64,000 nucleotides of DNA from Teratosphaeria epicoccoides (Eukaryota > Ascomycota > Dothideomycetes > Mycosphaerellales > Teratosphaeriaceae), in contig JADDMT010000002.1 in the NCBI GenBank assembly GCA_021401465.1, forward strand, positions 186,001 to 250,000. The letters are read 5' to 3'. Shown here piece after piece: positions 55,526-64,000 of the stretch. Positions within the stretch are counted from its first letter, which is position 1. The number at the start of each line of letters is the position of its first letter. The position numbers and the translations under genes are program-made. Below the pieces are notes generated by a model. That model was not told the DNA's origin. It was given only the letters and a program-made list of their open reading frames with translations, and did no database searches.

Positions 55526-56107
55526 ACTTGCTGTCGCCCCGCCAGTGCAGCCAGAATGAGGATGCATGGCGATGCCATAGTTGTTTATGCACGAAGGAAG
55601 GAATATGACGAGGTACATGAGACTGGAAATTTGGGATCCACGATCGGCTGGTTTGGGTGCTGCAGCAGTCTTGGGCGGGCAGCGTTACTTTCGCGGTCGC
55701 AGATGATCGATGAGCATTTATGCAATAAGCATTGCGTGGCGAGATTTCGGGCGTGCGACAGTACCGCAAAGGTCGATCAGCTGTGAGACCCTCGCCACGC
55801 ATAGGGATGATATGACACGGCAGAGCATAGAGCACACTGGGTTGATGAGAGGTCGCTTCGGCTGGAGAGACAACCCACCAAAGTGTTGCTGTGTGTATAT
55901 TAGCGCACATGCGAACGAATGGACATGATGACTTACTTGATGCCTTTACACGTGTCCCTGTGTTTGACCATAGCATTATGTGACCGCGGACACGAACAAA
56001 GATGACATACAAGACCAAGCGCTCAAGGATGCGCGAGGCACGGCTCTCAAAGTGTCTTACAGGCAAACTACGGTACGCATGCAACGACGTGCAGATCACG
56101 CATAAGG
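55526..56107. other. Intergenic between convergent genes
   Basis: About 580 bases where two genes converge; no gene-like frame. Confidence 0.5.
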
Positions 56108-57367
56108 TCAAGTAGCTCCCAACCTCGGCTTATGCTTTCTGAAGACGCCCAGGAAACCTCCACCAACAACGCTGTCTCCTACCTTTGGCCGGCAAACCAT
56201 CTTCCAATTGCTCGCGTCCGTGTCTTTTGATTCAACCAAAGTCTGCTCCTCATCCTTACCGATCTCCACGCCACTGTCCACAGCAGCATCGACCTCGACG
56301 TCGCCGGCAGCAAGAACCTCAGCACTCGCCTCACTGCCTCCCGTCGGTGGCACCGAGGCCATTGCAACGTTCTTCTGCGTGATTCTGGGCTTCACAGCAC
56401 GGACATCCCACTGACGACCTCCTGAACCACCATTTACGCCCAGTTCGATCACTTGCTCCAGCTCGAGCGCCAAGTTCAATTGCTTCACTTTGGCAAAAGT
56501 TTCCATGATCTGCGTGATGCTAGGATTGAACACAATCACGGTACCATCGCTCTTGAGGGCATCTGCTACAACGTCGATATGGCTCTCTGCACCAGGTAGA
56601 TCCAAGAACGCATGTGCAAGCCATGGTGCGCCATTGCGCTCCTCGATAGCCTGTCTCACCCAGGCTCCAACGCTGCCGACGTGGAAGTCGACGTTGGCGT
56701 AGTACATGCCCTGTCTGAAACCTCGGACGACTTTTCTGGCGTGAGCAGAGTACTTTGGCGAGAGTTCAATGCTATGTATGATAGCTCGACGAGCAGCTTT
56801 CCACTGCTGCAATGCTAGATAGTCTTCTTCACTAGCTGCACCAACAAGCCCTCTTGGCATGGGCGTGTTCGCAGCATGAATGGCCCGACTGAGGTACAGA
56901 GTCAAGGAACCGTGGCCTGTGCCTGCTTCGAGCAATTCCAAGTTGTCCCCGTTGTTGATTCCACCCCATCTAGGTGCCTCGACATGCAGATCAAGCAGTC
57001 CAACGATCAGTTGGGCATCTTGTGGATATAGAGGTGTGACTAATCTTTTGGTCCATCGGACATACTCCTCCAGCTTCACATGGTAAAGCCTGTATTCTGT
57101 CCCATCTCCACGACCAGACTTGAGTTTGGTCCTGATGATATCTCTAGCATCTTTGCCAATGATGTCGGCGTGAGATATAGAGCCTTTATGGGAGTCCAGA
57201 CGGCCGCCCGCCTTCAGATTTCTGCAGAACAGTGGAGAGGCATTCCGATCTTTCAGGGCACGGAGAACGACGTGGTCGCCGGCCTGAAAGGATTGAGAAT
57301 TCAGCGGTCGCAGGCCATGATGAAAGCCGGTGAATGCCCTGATTACCGGGCGTGAGTCAGGCCTCAT
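56108..57367 (-). CDS. Trm61-like tRNA (adenine-N1) methyltransferase, probably mitochondrial
   Basis: 420 residues from the ATG at 57367; an open frame extends upstream to 57613 but is less convincing. The start MRPDSRPVIRAFTGFHHGLR is Arg/aromatic-rich, like a presequence. FQAGDHVVLRALKDRNAS and GRLDSHKGSISHADIIGKDA are the Trm61/TRMT61B N-terminal barrel. Next come TPLYPQDAQLIVGLLDLHVE and the SAM-binding motif LELLEAGTGHGSLTLYLSRA, with IIHSIELSPKYSAHARKVV (acidic residue for SAM ribose) and AHAFLDLPGAESHI (motif IV, DLP). m1A methylation of tRNA position 58 is the family reaction. The unusually long Ala/Glu-rich insertion after residue 330 is not part of the core. It diverges from the DCR2-like gene. 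Confidence 0.82.
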   Translation of the reverse strand: MRPDSRPVIRAFTGFHHGLRPLNSQSFQAGDHVVLRALKDRNASPLFCRNLKAGGRLDSHKGSISHADIIGKDARDIIRTKLKSGRGDGTEYRLYHVKLEEYVRWTKRLVTPLYPQDAQLIVGLLDLHVEAPRWGGINNGDNLELLEAGTGHGSLTLYLSRAIHAANTPMPRGLVGAASEEDYLALQQWKAARRAIIHSIELSPKYSAHARKVVRGFRQGMYYANVDFHVGSVGAWVRQAIEERNGAPWLAHAFLDLPGAESHIDVVADALKSDGTVIVFNPSITQIMETFAKVKQLNLALELEQVIELGVNGGSGGRQWDVRAVKPRITQKNVAMASVPPTGGSEASAEVLAAGDVEVDAAVDSGVEIGKDEEQTLVESKDTDASNWKMVCRPKVGDSVVGGGFLGVFRKHKPRLGAT

Positions 57368-57711
57368 AAAAGAATATTGGAAGAGATGCACCCAGGTAGT
57401 ACTCCCAAGGTCCGTAACTAGACAGACAAAAAGAAGGTTAGGGCTCGCCGTGTGGAGTGGAGAGATGGACGGGAGCAAGAGCTGCATCCTGGACTGGACC
57501 CTCGCAGGGGAACATAGCCAAGACGAGCTGCATGTGACCGCAAGATCAGGTGCTTGGCAGTCTTTGTAAAAAGGCTTGCTGCACGACTTCGAGTCGCAAG
57601 CTCCGGGCGACAACCGTGTAACGATGATGGCGGCACTGCAGCTGGAGCCTCCCTGACACCGACCACGCGCGCAACTGTGTTCCGAGCATTTGAGATAGCC
57701 AAACCGCAGCC

Positions 57712-59475
57712 ATGACTCGACGTATCACGCGAGCATTAGGCCAAGGCGCTCTCTTCATCACCGTCATATTCGTCCTGGTCTTCGTCGCAGATTATCAGTA
57801 CAAAGTCCTGCCAACCAGCATCCACAACTTCTCGCCTACCCACCATGCTGGGAGCGTCATCACAGATATCACGATATCGTTCTGCTCATCAGCAAACCCA
57901 TTCTCAAGTTGTCGGTTAGATCCGGAAAAATGGCATCGAATAGAGAAAGATCTGTACTTGCAGACCGGCTGGGTCAAGAGCGCGTGGCTGCATGTGCAGC
58001 GCAAGAAGGAGGAGGAATTGTCGCCCGAGGACAAGATCGTGGTGGGTGTGAAAGTTGGGCGGCTGGATCCTGGCATTGGCGAGACCGGACAAGCCGTCGA
58101 ACGGTGGGAGAGCAGACCTGGCGGAATTTGGTTGCTTCGGTCTAGTGGGAAACACGATTCGGACTCGATGAAAGCGGTCACTGCAGTAGATGTTCTCTTT
58201 GGGGCTGATGCGGTTGACCCCAGGCCCAACTGGGTGCTTGCACAAACGCCACTGTTGTTGAACGCTGGCAAAGATGTCCAGATTGCCAGGCTGAGTACGC
58301 GCAACGGGGCTGTTAGAAAGGACGAAAAAGGAACCGTGCCTAGGATCAGAAAGGACGGCAAGTTCAAGATCTTGCAAATCAGTGATGCTCATTTGAGCAC
58401 TGGGACAGGAGTGTGTCGAGATGCATTCGAAGCTGGGAATAAGGCATCTACGCAGTGCGAGGCTGACCCGCGGACACTTGACTTCATCGAAAGCGCTCTC
58501 GAGGACGAGGTCCCGGATCTTGTCGTCCTCTCAGGCGATCAAGTGGAAGGCCCAGCGGCTCCAGACACACAAAGCGCGATTTTCAAGTTTGCAGACCCAT
58601 TGATCAAGCGCTCGATACCTTTCGCAACTATCTTTGGCAATCACGATGACGAAGGACCGAAGTCCTTGAGCCGACGAGCGCAGATGTCGCTCATACAGAC
58701 GCTTCCATTTTCGCTCTCTCAGCCTGGTCCAGAGACTCTAGATGGGGTCGGAAACTACTACGTCGAAGTTCTTGCTCACAGTGGACAACATTCCGCTTTG
58801 ACATTGTACATGCTGGATTCTCACAGTCTGTCGCCCGACGAGAAGAAATATCATGGATACGATTGGCTCAAACAAGGGCAGATCGACTGGTTTCAGTCGA
58901 CGTCGCAAGGTCTGAACAAGGAGCACAAAAAGTATTCTCACATCCATCTGGACATGGCATTCATTCACATCCCTCTTCCCGAGTATGCGGACAAGGGCAA
59001 CATCGTCACTGGTGGACAATGGAAGGAGGGTGTTACCGCTCCAGAATTCAACTCGCACTTCTACGACGCATTGGTAGAGGAAGGCGTAGTTGCTGTAGGC
59101 TGCGGCCACGATCATGTGAACGATTACTGTGCTATCCGGCCCGCCCCGCAGGCCAAAGTGGCTGCTCGAGCAGAAGCCGTGGAATCTTTGCCGGGACACG
59201 ATGCCACCACCACGCCCGACAATCCTGAACACGTCACCCATGGGAAGAAGCAAAGTCTTGGTCCATGGATGTGCTACGCTGGAGGCTCAGGTTTCGGCGG
59301 GTATGCAGGCTACGGAGGCTTCCACCGGCGAGTCCGTGTGTGGGAAGTCGATACTAATGCTGGGAGAGTCGTGACTTGGAAACGCGTAGAGTGCTGTGGT
59401 GAGGAGACGAAAAAGCGAATCGACGAGCTTACAATCGTTGAGGGAGGAGCTGTTGTTGCGCCGCAGCTTACCTAG
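57712..59475 (+). CDS. DCR2: Calcineurin-like phosphoesterase, Dcr2 family
   Basis: 587 residues in one exon. One N-terminal membrane span (about 12-27, ALFITVIFVLVFVADY) makes it a probable type II membrane protein. The metallophosphatase motifs are in order: KFKILQISDAHLSTG (D.H), DLVVLSGDQVEG (GDxxx), PFATIFGNHDDEG (GNHD), MAFIHIPLPEY and VGCGHDHVNDY (GHDH). The N-terminal region with ISFCSSANPF.SCRL and LYLQTGWVKSAWLHVQRK is typical of fungal Dcr2-like proteins. Yeast Dcr2 is linked to cell-cycle control and to dephosphorylation of Ire1 in the unfolded-protein response. Whether this protein shares the substrate is inferred. All metal ligands are present. Confidence 0.88.
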   Translation: MTRRITRALGQGALFITVIFVLVFVADYQYKVLPTSIHNFSPTHHAGSVITDITISFCSSANPFSSCRLDPEKWHRIEKDLYLQTGWVKSAWLHVQRKKEEELSPEDKIVVGVKVGRLDPGIGETGQAVERWESRPGGIWLLRSSGKHDSDSMKAVTAVDVLFGADAVDPRPNWVLAQTPLLLNAGKDVQIARLSTRNGAVRKDEKGTVPRIRKDGKFKILQISDAHLSTGTGVCRDAFEAGNKASTQCEADPRTLDFIESALEDEVPDLVVLSGDQVEGPAAPDTQSAIFKFADPLIKRSIPFATIFGNHDDEGPKSLSRRAQMSLIQTLPFSLSQPGPETLDGVGNYYVEVLAHSGQHSALTLYMLDSHSLSPDEKKYHGYDWLKQGQIDWFQSTSQGLNKEHKKYSHIHLDMAFIHIPLPEYADKGNIVTGGQWKEGVTAPEFNSHFYDALVEEGVVAVGCGHDHVNDYCAIRPAPQAKVAARAEAVESLPGHDATTTPDNPEHVTHGKKQSLGPWMCYAGGSGFGGYAGYGGFHRRVRVWEVDTNAGRVVTWKRVECCGEETKKRIDELTIVEGGAVVAPQLT

Positions 59476-59872
59476 ATGGCAGCGTGGTTCGCAGTAAAAG
59501 TAGAGTGGGGCTGCACAGTACCCGATTACTCTTGACAGGAAAGCAATGGTGACATTGGCGAGGTGCTGCGGCGCAAGCAGGAGCTGCATAACTTGTATTG
59601 GCGTGCATCTGCGTAGTTTTTAGATGTAGTCAAATCGATTAAAGTGTTGAGCTTCCACATTCTCGGCTTCCATGTGATGTTGTCGCCGAAAGCAGCCGAA
59701 TTTCCGCATGACGTTTATTTAGACGACAACATCCCTGATGGACATCTTGTTGGAGACCGCGTGGTCTGGGTGCATGTGACACTCGACTGATGATCAAACG
59801 ACTGCCTGCAACTCCATCCATTCCGCTATCCATGATAAGTCCTAGGGCCACCGGCTGGCCATCTTCAACGGC
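59476..59872. other. Intergenic between DCR2-like and patatin genes
   Basis: 397 bases of 3' flank and promoter; no other feature. Confidence 0.5.
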
Positions 59873-62461
59873 ATGGGCGATACATCCAAACGCACTGATG
59901 GCCCGACCATCGACAGTCCAACGGCTTGGGACTTCTTTAAGCTCCCGGACTGGGACAATGACTTCTTAGATCCGGATGATATTCTTGCATTCGCTCATGC
60001 TCTGTCGGCGCCGGAACATCCTGCGCTCAAGTCTCCTTCCGAAGAAGACCTCCTGCATCCCAAGAAGAAGCCAGACACGCAATTCATCACCGCCTTGAAT
60101 GACTGGAAACCTGTTCGCCAGCGAGTCCGAGGCAAGCAAAAGGCACAGGGCCGAGAACACGCCAGTGTGAAGCAGAACAAGAGGAGGAAGGTCAGGAGAG
60201 GTCGAGACGAAACAAGAGAAGGATGGACGTACAGCATCGTCAAGTACCCGCTTTTGCTGATTGTCCTGGGCTGGATCTTCGTCTTAGCGGCTGCTTATCT
60301 GTTGACAAGGCTGTACATCTGGACATATGAACAACATGTGGCATGGCGAGGCAGGAAGAACAAGCTAAGGAAGCAACTAAGAGCCCAGACAAGTTATGAA
60401 GATTGGGTCAAAGCAGCAAAGGAGCTTGATCATTACCTAGGCAGCGATCAATGGAAGGAGGACGACGAATATGCATATTATGACAGCAGGACGATCCGAA
60501 GAGTATTCGAGCAGATGAGAAGACTGAGACAGAAGGCTGAGCAAGACGAGAAGGCACCACAGAGTGGCACCGTCGGGAAAATGAGGCCTGTTGATGAGCT
60601 GGCCGGATTAGCTGAGGCATGCGTCAAGAACAACTTTGCGGGCTTCGAGAATCCCAGGCTCTACTCAGAGACGTACTACGGCACCAAGAACCTCGTGCAG
60701 AACTATGTGGATGAGGTCGCCAAGTCGCTGCGTTTTTTGCTGCATAGTAACCAATTGACTCAAGAAAGCCAGCGAAGCCTGTCAAAGCATCTCAGTACCA
60801 ATTTCGGGCGCACTGCCCTATGTCTGAGTGGTGGCGCGACTTTTGCTTACTACCATTTCGGTATCGCGAAAGCACTTCTAGACGCGGATCTTCTCCCAAA
60901 TATCATCACTGGCACATCAGGTGGCGCTTTGGTGGCCGCTCTACTCGCTACAAGGACCGACGAAGAACTGAAGAAGCTGCTGGTTCCAGCACTTGCCAAC
61001 CGTATCACAGCATGCAGTGAATCTATGAATGTCTGGCTCACGCGGTTCTGGCGTACAGGAGCTCGCTTTGACAGCGTGGACTGGGCCAAACGCTGCGCTT
61101 GGTTTTGTCATGGCAGTCTCACGTTCCTGGAAGCTTATCAGCGTACTGGTCGCATCTTGAACGTAACTTGCGTACCTTCCGACCCACACAGTCCAAGCAT
61201 CTTGGCGAACTATCTTACAGCACCTGACTGTGTAATTTGGTCTGCTGTGTTAGCCTCAGCAGCAGTACCGGGCATTCTCAATCCCGTCGTGCTTATGCGC
61301 AGAAACCGTGACGGCAAGCTGGAACCGTACAGCTTCGGACACAAGTGGAAGGATGGCAGTTTGCGGACCGATATTCCACTGAAAAGCCTCAACTTGCACT
61401 TCAACGTCAACTTCTCCGTTGTGTCTCAGGTGAACCCGCACATCAACTTGTTCTTCTTCTCGTCTCGCGGTACGGTCGGACGACCAGTCACGCACCGGAG
61501 AGGTCGAGGATGGCGCGGCGGCTTTCTGGGCTCAGCTGCTGAACAGTATCTCAAGCTCGACCTCAACAAGTGGCTGAAGGTGCTTCGTCACCTCGAACTC
61601 TTGCCGCGTCCCATGGGTCAGGACTGGTCAGAAGTCTGGCTTCAGCGCTTTTCGGGCACGATCACGATCTGGCCGCGCACCATCATGTCAGACTACTGGA
61701 ACATCCTGTCAGACCCAGATCCGAAGCGTCTGGCGCGCATGATTCATGTTGGACAACTCGCCGCGTGGCCGAAGCTCAAGTTTATCAACAACCGCATGGC
61801 TATCGAGAAAGTCATTGAAGAGGCGCGTGAGGCCACGCGTCCGTCAATCCAGCCATTATCTACACCAATGCCCAATGAGCAGAATCTGCGGAATGTCCTT
61901 AGCGAGGAGAATCTCCAGACCTTGCTCGACAGGGCAAGAGCGAACCACGCGCCAATTGAGATTCCGACTGCAATGCTCACACCTGCCGCCGATGAACATA
62001 GGCAGCCACGATATCCGAATCTGCACGAGCGGTCCGACTCGCCAAGCTTCAGCAAACGTCTCACGGGCTGGTTCTCGAATTCGCCGTGCACGAGCATCGA
62101 GACCGTTCACCCAGCTCCTGCTGATAGTCGGACTCGCCGTGAGCATCGGCAGGAGGAGCGTCGGCGAGGCAGTGTTATAGAGGAGCTTAAAAGGCAGAGC
62201 GGCGTGTTCTGGGATGACCCGGATACTGCCTATGATAGCTTGAGTGAGACTGATGCGGAGTTGCATACTGACGGCACTGCCGACACTGAGGACGAGGAGG
62301 TAAGTCAAGATGATGACGAGGGTTTCGGTAGCGAAGGTAGAGCGTATGGCAGTGTGAATCGACAGAGGCCGGGAGAGGGCAGTGATGAAGCAGGAGGTGC
62401 GTTCGAGCTGGACGGTGAGGAGTTACAACGAAATGGCAGGAGCGATGTCCAGAATGCGTAA
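59873..62461 (+). CDS. Patatin-like phospholipase / triacylglycerol lipase (Tgl4/5-like family)
   Basis: 862 residues in one exon. An acidic N-terminus is followed by a membrane segment (about 123-146, YPLLLIVLGWIFVLAAAYLL) and a DUF3336-like region (TSYEDWVKAAKELDHYLGSD). The patatin domain shows the oxyanion loop LSGGATFAYYHFGIAKALL, the nucleophile elbow GTSGG (Ser), and the catalytic Asp in KWKDGSLRTDIPLK, giving a complete Ser-Asp dyad. WKAxLPNL-type and HINLFFFSSRG segments agree with the Tgl3/4/5 and PLPL group. The tail (from about 640) is Ser/Glu/Asp-rich. It probably hydrolyses triacylglycerols or phospholipids at lipid droplets or the ER; orthology to a specific yeast Tgl is not certain. 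Confidence 0.9.
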   Translation: MGDTSKRTDGPTIDSPTAWDFFKLPDWDNDFLDPDDILAFAHALSAPEHPALKSPSEEDLLHPKKKPDTQFITALNDWKPVRQRVRGKQKAQGREHASVKQNKRRKVRRGRDETREGWTYSIVKYPLLLIVLGWIFVLAAAYLLTRLYIWTYEQHVAWRGRKNKLRKQLRAQTSYEDWVKAAKELDHYLGSDQWKEDDEYAYYDSRTIRRVFEQMRRLRQKAEQDEKAPQSGTVGKMRPVDELAGLAEACVKNNFAGFENPRLYSETYYGTKNLVQNYVDEVAKSLRFLLHSNQLTQESQRSLSKHLSTNFGRTALCLSGGATFAYYHFGIAKALLDADLLPNIITGTSGGALVAALLATRTDEELKKLLVPALANRITACSESMNVWLTRFWRTGARFDSVDWAKRCAWFCHGSLTFLEAYQRTGRILNVTCVPSDPHSPSILANYLTAPDCVIWSAVLASAAVPGILNPVVLMRRNRDGKLEPYSFGHKWKDGSLRTDIPLKSLNLHFNVNFSVVSQVNPHINLFFFSSRGTVGRPVTHRRGRGWRGGFLGSAAEQYLKLDLNKWLKVLRHLELLPRPMGQDWSEVWLQRFSGTITIWPRTIMSDYWNILSDPDPKRLARMIHVGQLAAWPKLKFINNRMAIEKVIEEAREATRPSIQPLSTPMPNEQNLRNVLSEENLQTLLDRARANHAPIEIPTAMLTPAADEHRQPRYPNLHERSDSPSFSKRLTGWFSNSPCTSIETVHPAPADSRTRREHRQEERRRGSVIEELKRQSGVFWDDPDTAYDSLSETDAELHTDGTADTEDEEVSQDDDEGFGSEGRAYGSVNRQRPGEGSDEAGGAFELDGEELQRNGRSDVQNA

Positions 62462-63122
62462 TTGAAGGATCAGCACAGTGGAGCACGAAGGCTGGACTGC
62501 TCAGAGTTTGCACCTTTGACAAGAGCGTTCAAGCGACATGGGCATTCTAGACGGTACCAGCACGTTAGCTGTCGTAGAAGGGAAGATTGATGCATTGTTC
62601 AAATACACCAGCAATGTCCACACGCTGCCGCTGTTCAGTGCTCTCGGCACCGTGTCGACAGTGCCTATCTTGCTCCCTGAAGCGCTCATCCAATCACCCG
62701 ATCCTCTGCCCGTCATCTTTGGCTGACCTGGCTGCTCCCCAAGGGTCGAGAAGACCATTGTTTTGCACCAAATGCGTCGTAAGTCATAGCCGGTCTTTTC
62801 CTATTGGTTGTGATGCTCGCCCCACAATGGGCCCAGTGGAGCGGCAGCGACACCAGCGGCACTTCCAAGCATGCCAGATGTCCGTATCTGCCGATCATGT
62901 TCCAGAAGTTCCAATGTCATTCTGAATGGCGTTGCCTCGCGTCCTGCTGACCAAGTGCTTTCCTAGCGTTTCATCAGCCAATGTTGCCCATGCACGAACG
63001 GCACGCGCTTGGCCCACTGGGCATCCCCTTACCTGTTGCGAACGCAGTGTCTCACTGTCAAATTGCTGTCTTTTCCGGCTCTAAGGAAAGAAATACTTTC
63101 CCCTTCAGCGCAGTAGCCAATT
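62462..63122. other. Intergenic, no gene recognised
   Basis: About 660 bases between convergent genes. Short open frames occur on both strands (for example 62538-62726, +) but have no recognisable domain. Confidence 0.45.
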
Positions 63123-64000
63123 TCAAGCACTTTGTTGCTCGTATTTCGCGGGCATTCCAATCGCATATCTCTGAAGCGTTGCATCGTCGTACAAGTGCTG
63201 CATTGGGGCAGACGTCGTCATGTTTCCATACCGCATGCCTGTCGTCATTGGGAAGCCGGCTGATACTGGCGGTGATGCTATGGTCGGTATCTCTGGAATC
63301 ACAAAGCCTTGCGTCGAAGCCGGGTCTAGAGACGGGCTACCATAAGGCGTCGTGTCTGAGCTAGTCGTGGTGCTACTCTGGCTTTCATAGATCTCTTCAA
63401 TCCGATGGTTGGCCGGAATTGCTGACAATGCGTAGCCGGACGTTGGCATCTGAGGCATGGCGTCGTTAATCTTTGACAGCAGAAGTGGTAGATACCGCTG
63501 GTGACCACCCCGTAGTGTCGATATAAGAGACATGAGCTGGTTAAGATAATCTCTTGGGCCATATCCGAAAGTGTGTTGCTCGAACGGCACACAGGACATA
63601 ACGTCTGTAAGCGTGCATGCTACATCGAATAGTTTTTCGATCTGCTACATGTCAGTACTGAATCGTGCCTGGAAGCTGGGATTTTTGCACATACCAAACC
63701 AATCCCGTGCACTTCCATTGCTTGTTGTGAGAATTGGCTTGCTGATGCCACCAGATCTCGCGAGATCTCAATGGGAAATTTGAAAGACATCGCATTCTCA
63801 TTGGCAGCAGATGACAGATATCCGTGACTGATCGATAATTGCCAGACCATGGTCCGCAGCCACTGTTGCGAAGTGCGCAAATCCACTGCCTGAGCCTCTG
63901 TGCTTTGCAGATATGCTGGAAGCGCGTCTGTGAGCTGCTGCTGTAGCTTCGCTAGCCATTGTGTTGAACAGCCTGTCTTCGCCTTATTCCATAATCCAAC
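63123..64000 (-). CDS. NirA-like fungal zinc-cluster transcription factor, C-terminal part
   Basis: The gene runs off the right edge. The upstream exon (64000-63695) reads KAKTGCSTQWLAKLQQQLTD, LQSTEAQAVDLRTSQQWLRT and SRDLVASASQFSQQAMEVHG. A GTATGT donor (63694) and a TAG or CAG acceptor (63644 or 63641) give a 50-53 bp intron, joining GIGL to IEKLFDVACTLTDVMSC. The last exon ends with a Ser/Thr/Pro-rich tail (IYESQSSTTTSSDTTPYGSP). The QQWLRTMVWQLSISHGYLSS and EISRDLV/FSQQAMEVHG blocks match the end of the fungal-specific domain of NirA/NIT4-type regulators of nitrate assimilation. The Zn2Cys6 DNA-binding part is outside the window, so the assignment rests on C-terminal blocks recalled from that family. 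Confidence 0.7.

Noticed and set aside
62501..62758. An 85-codon minus-strand frame with hydrophobic stretches
   Set aside because: Mirrored by an equally long plus-strand frame; no domain, signal peptide or splice partner.

Overview
This is a nuclear window from a filamentous ascomycete, most likely a dothideomycete. The genes have short GT-AG introns (about 47-170 bp), there are no operons, and conserved fungal nuclear genes (NOG2, mS26/PET123, CWC22, MIC60, ATP16, AFI1, DCR2) sit among lineage-type families such as LPPELR/F-box proteins, But2 wall proteins, DUF7029/DUF7223 secreted proteins and a proton-pump rhodopsin. The species cannot be named from the sequence alone. Genes lie on both strands, and several pairs diverge from short shared promoters.

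Layout, left half. The 5' end of NOG2 (1-196, -) diverges from a carotenoid-oxygenase-family gene (399-2267, +). Two LPPELR-type genes (2424-3402 and 3980-5245, -), mitoribosomal mS26 (5513-6496, -) and a frameshifted unknown gene (6595-7300, -) follow. Positions 7561-10675 hold decayed sequence, including a clear alpha-glucoside permease pseudogene. It abuts a gene with two PAN/apple-like Cys modules and one membrane span (10543-12145, -). A YwbE/DUF2196 protein (12391-12987, -) diverges from CWC22 (13253-16081, +). After a But2-type wall protein (16419-17519, +) come two F-box paralogues on either side of a 13-bp minisatellite, a long multi-exon DUF7029/DUF7223 secreted-protein gene (20561-23654, -) that looks damaged, a Cys-rich coiled-coil reading frame with an in-frame stop (25106-26259, +), an acyltransferase-3 relic (27041-27400, -) and MIC60 (27584-29717, +).

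Layout, right half. Two degraded copies of one gene family lie at 30065-32176. They are followed by an RPEL-repeat gene (32449-33024, -), a four-exon microbial rhodopsin (33840-35041, -), a long gene-poor stretch with a MITE-like element (36579-37094), an APH-type kinase-fold gene (37301-38248, +), a small conserved unknown gene (38298-38900, -) and a (GAA)27 tract. From 39556 on the window is gene-dense: AFI1 diverging from an EF-hand protein, a small coiled-coil gene, a cytochrome b561-type membrane protein, ATP16, two unknown multi-exon genes, a mitochondrial-type Trm61-like methyltransferase diverging from a DCR2-like phosphatase, a patatin lipase, and the 3' end of a NirA-like zinc-cluster regulator that runs off the right edge.

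Functional links are mostly housekeeping: ribosome assembly, splicing, mitochondrial translation, cristae and ATP synthase. The rhodopsin needs retinal, which some carotenoid oxygenases make, but the oxygenase here lies about 32 kb away, so any link is only a hypothesis. Exon boundaries were derived by hand from splice signals and frame continuity. I saw no tRNA, rRNA, CRISPR array or intact transposase gene.
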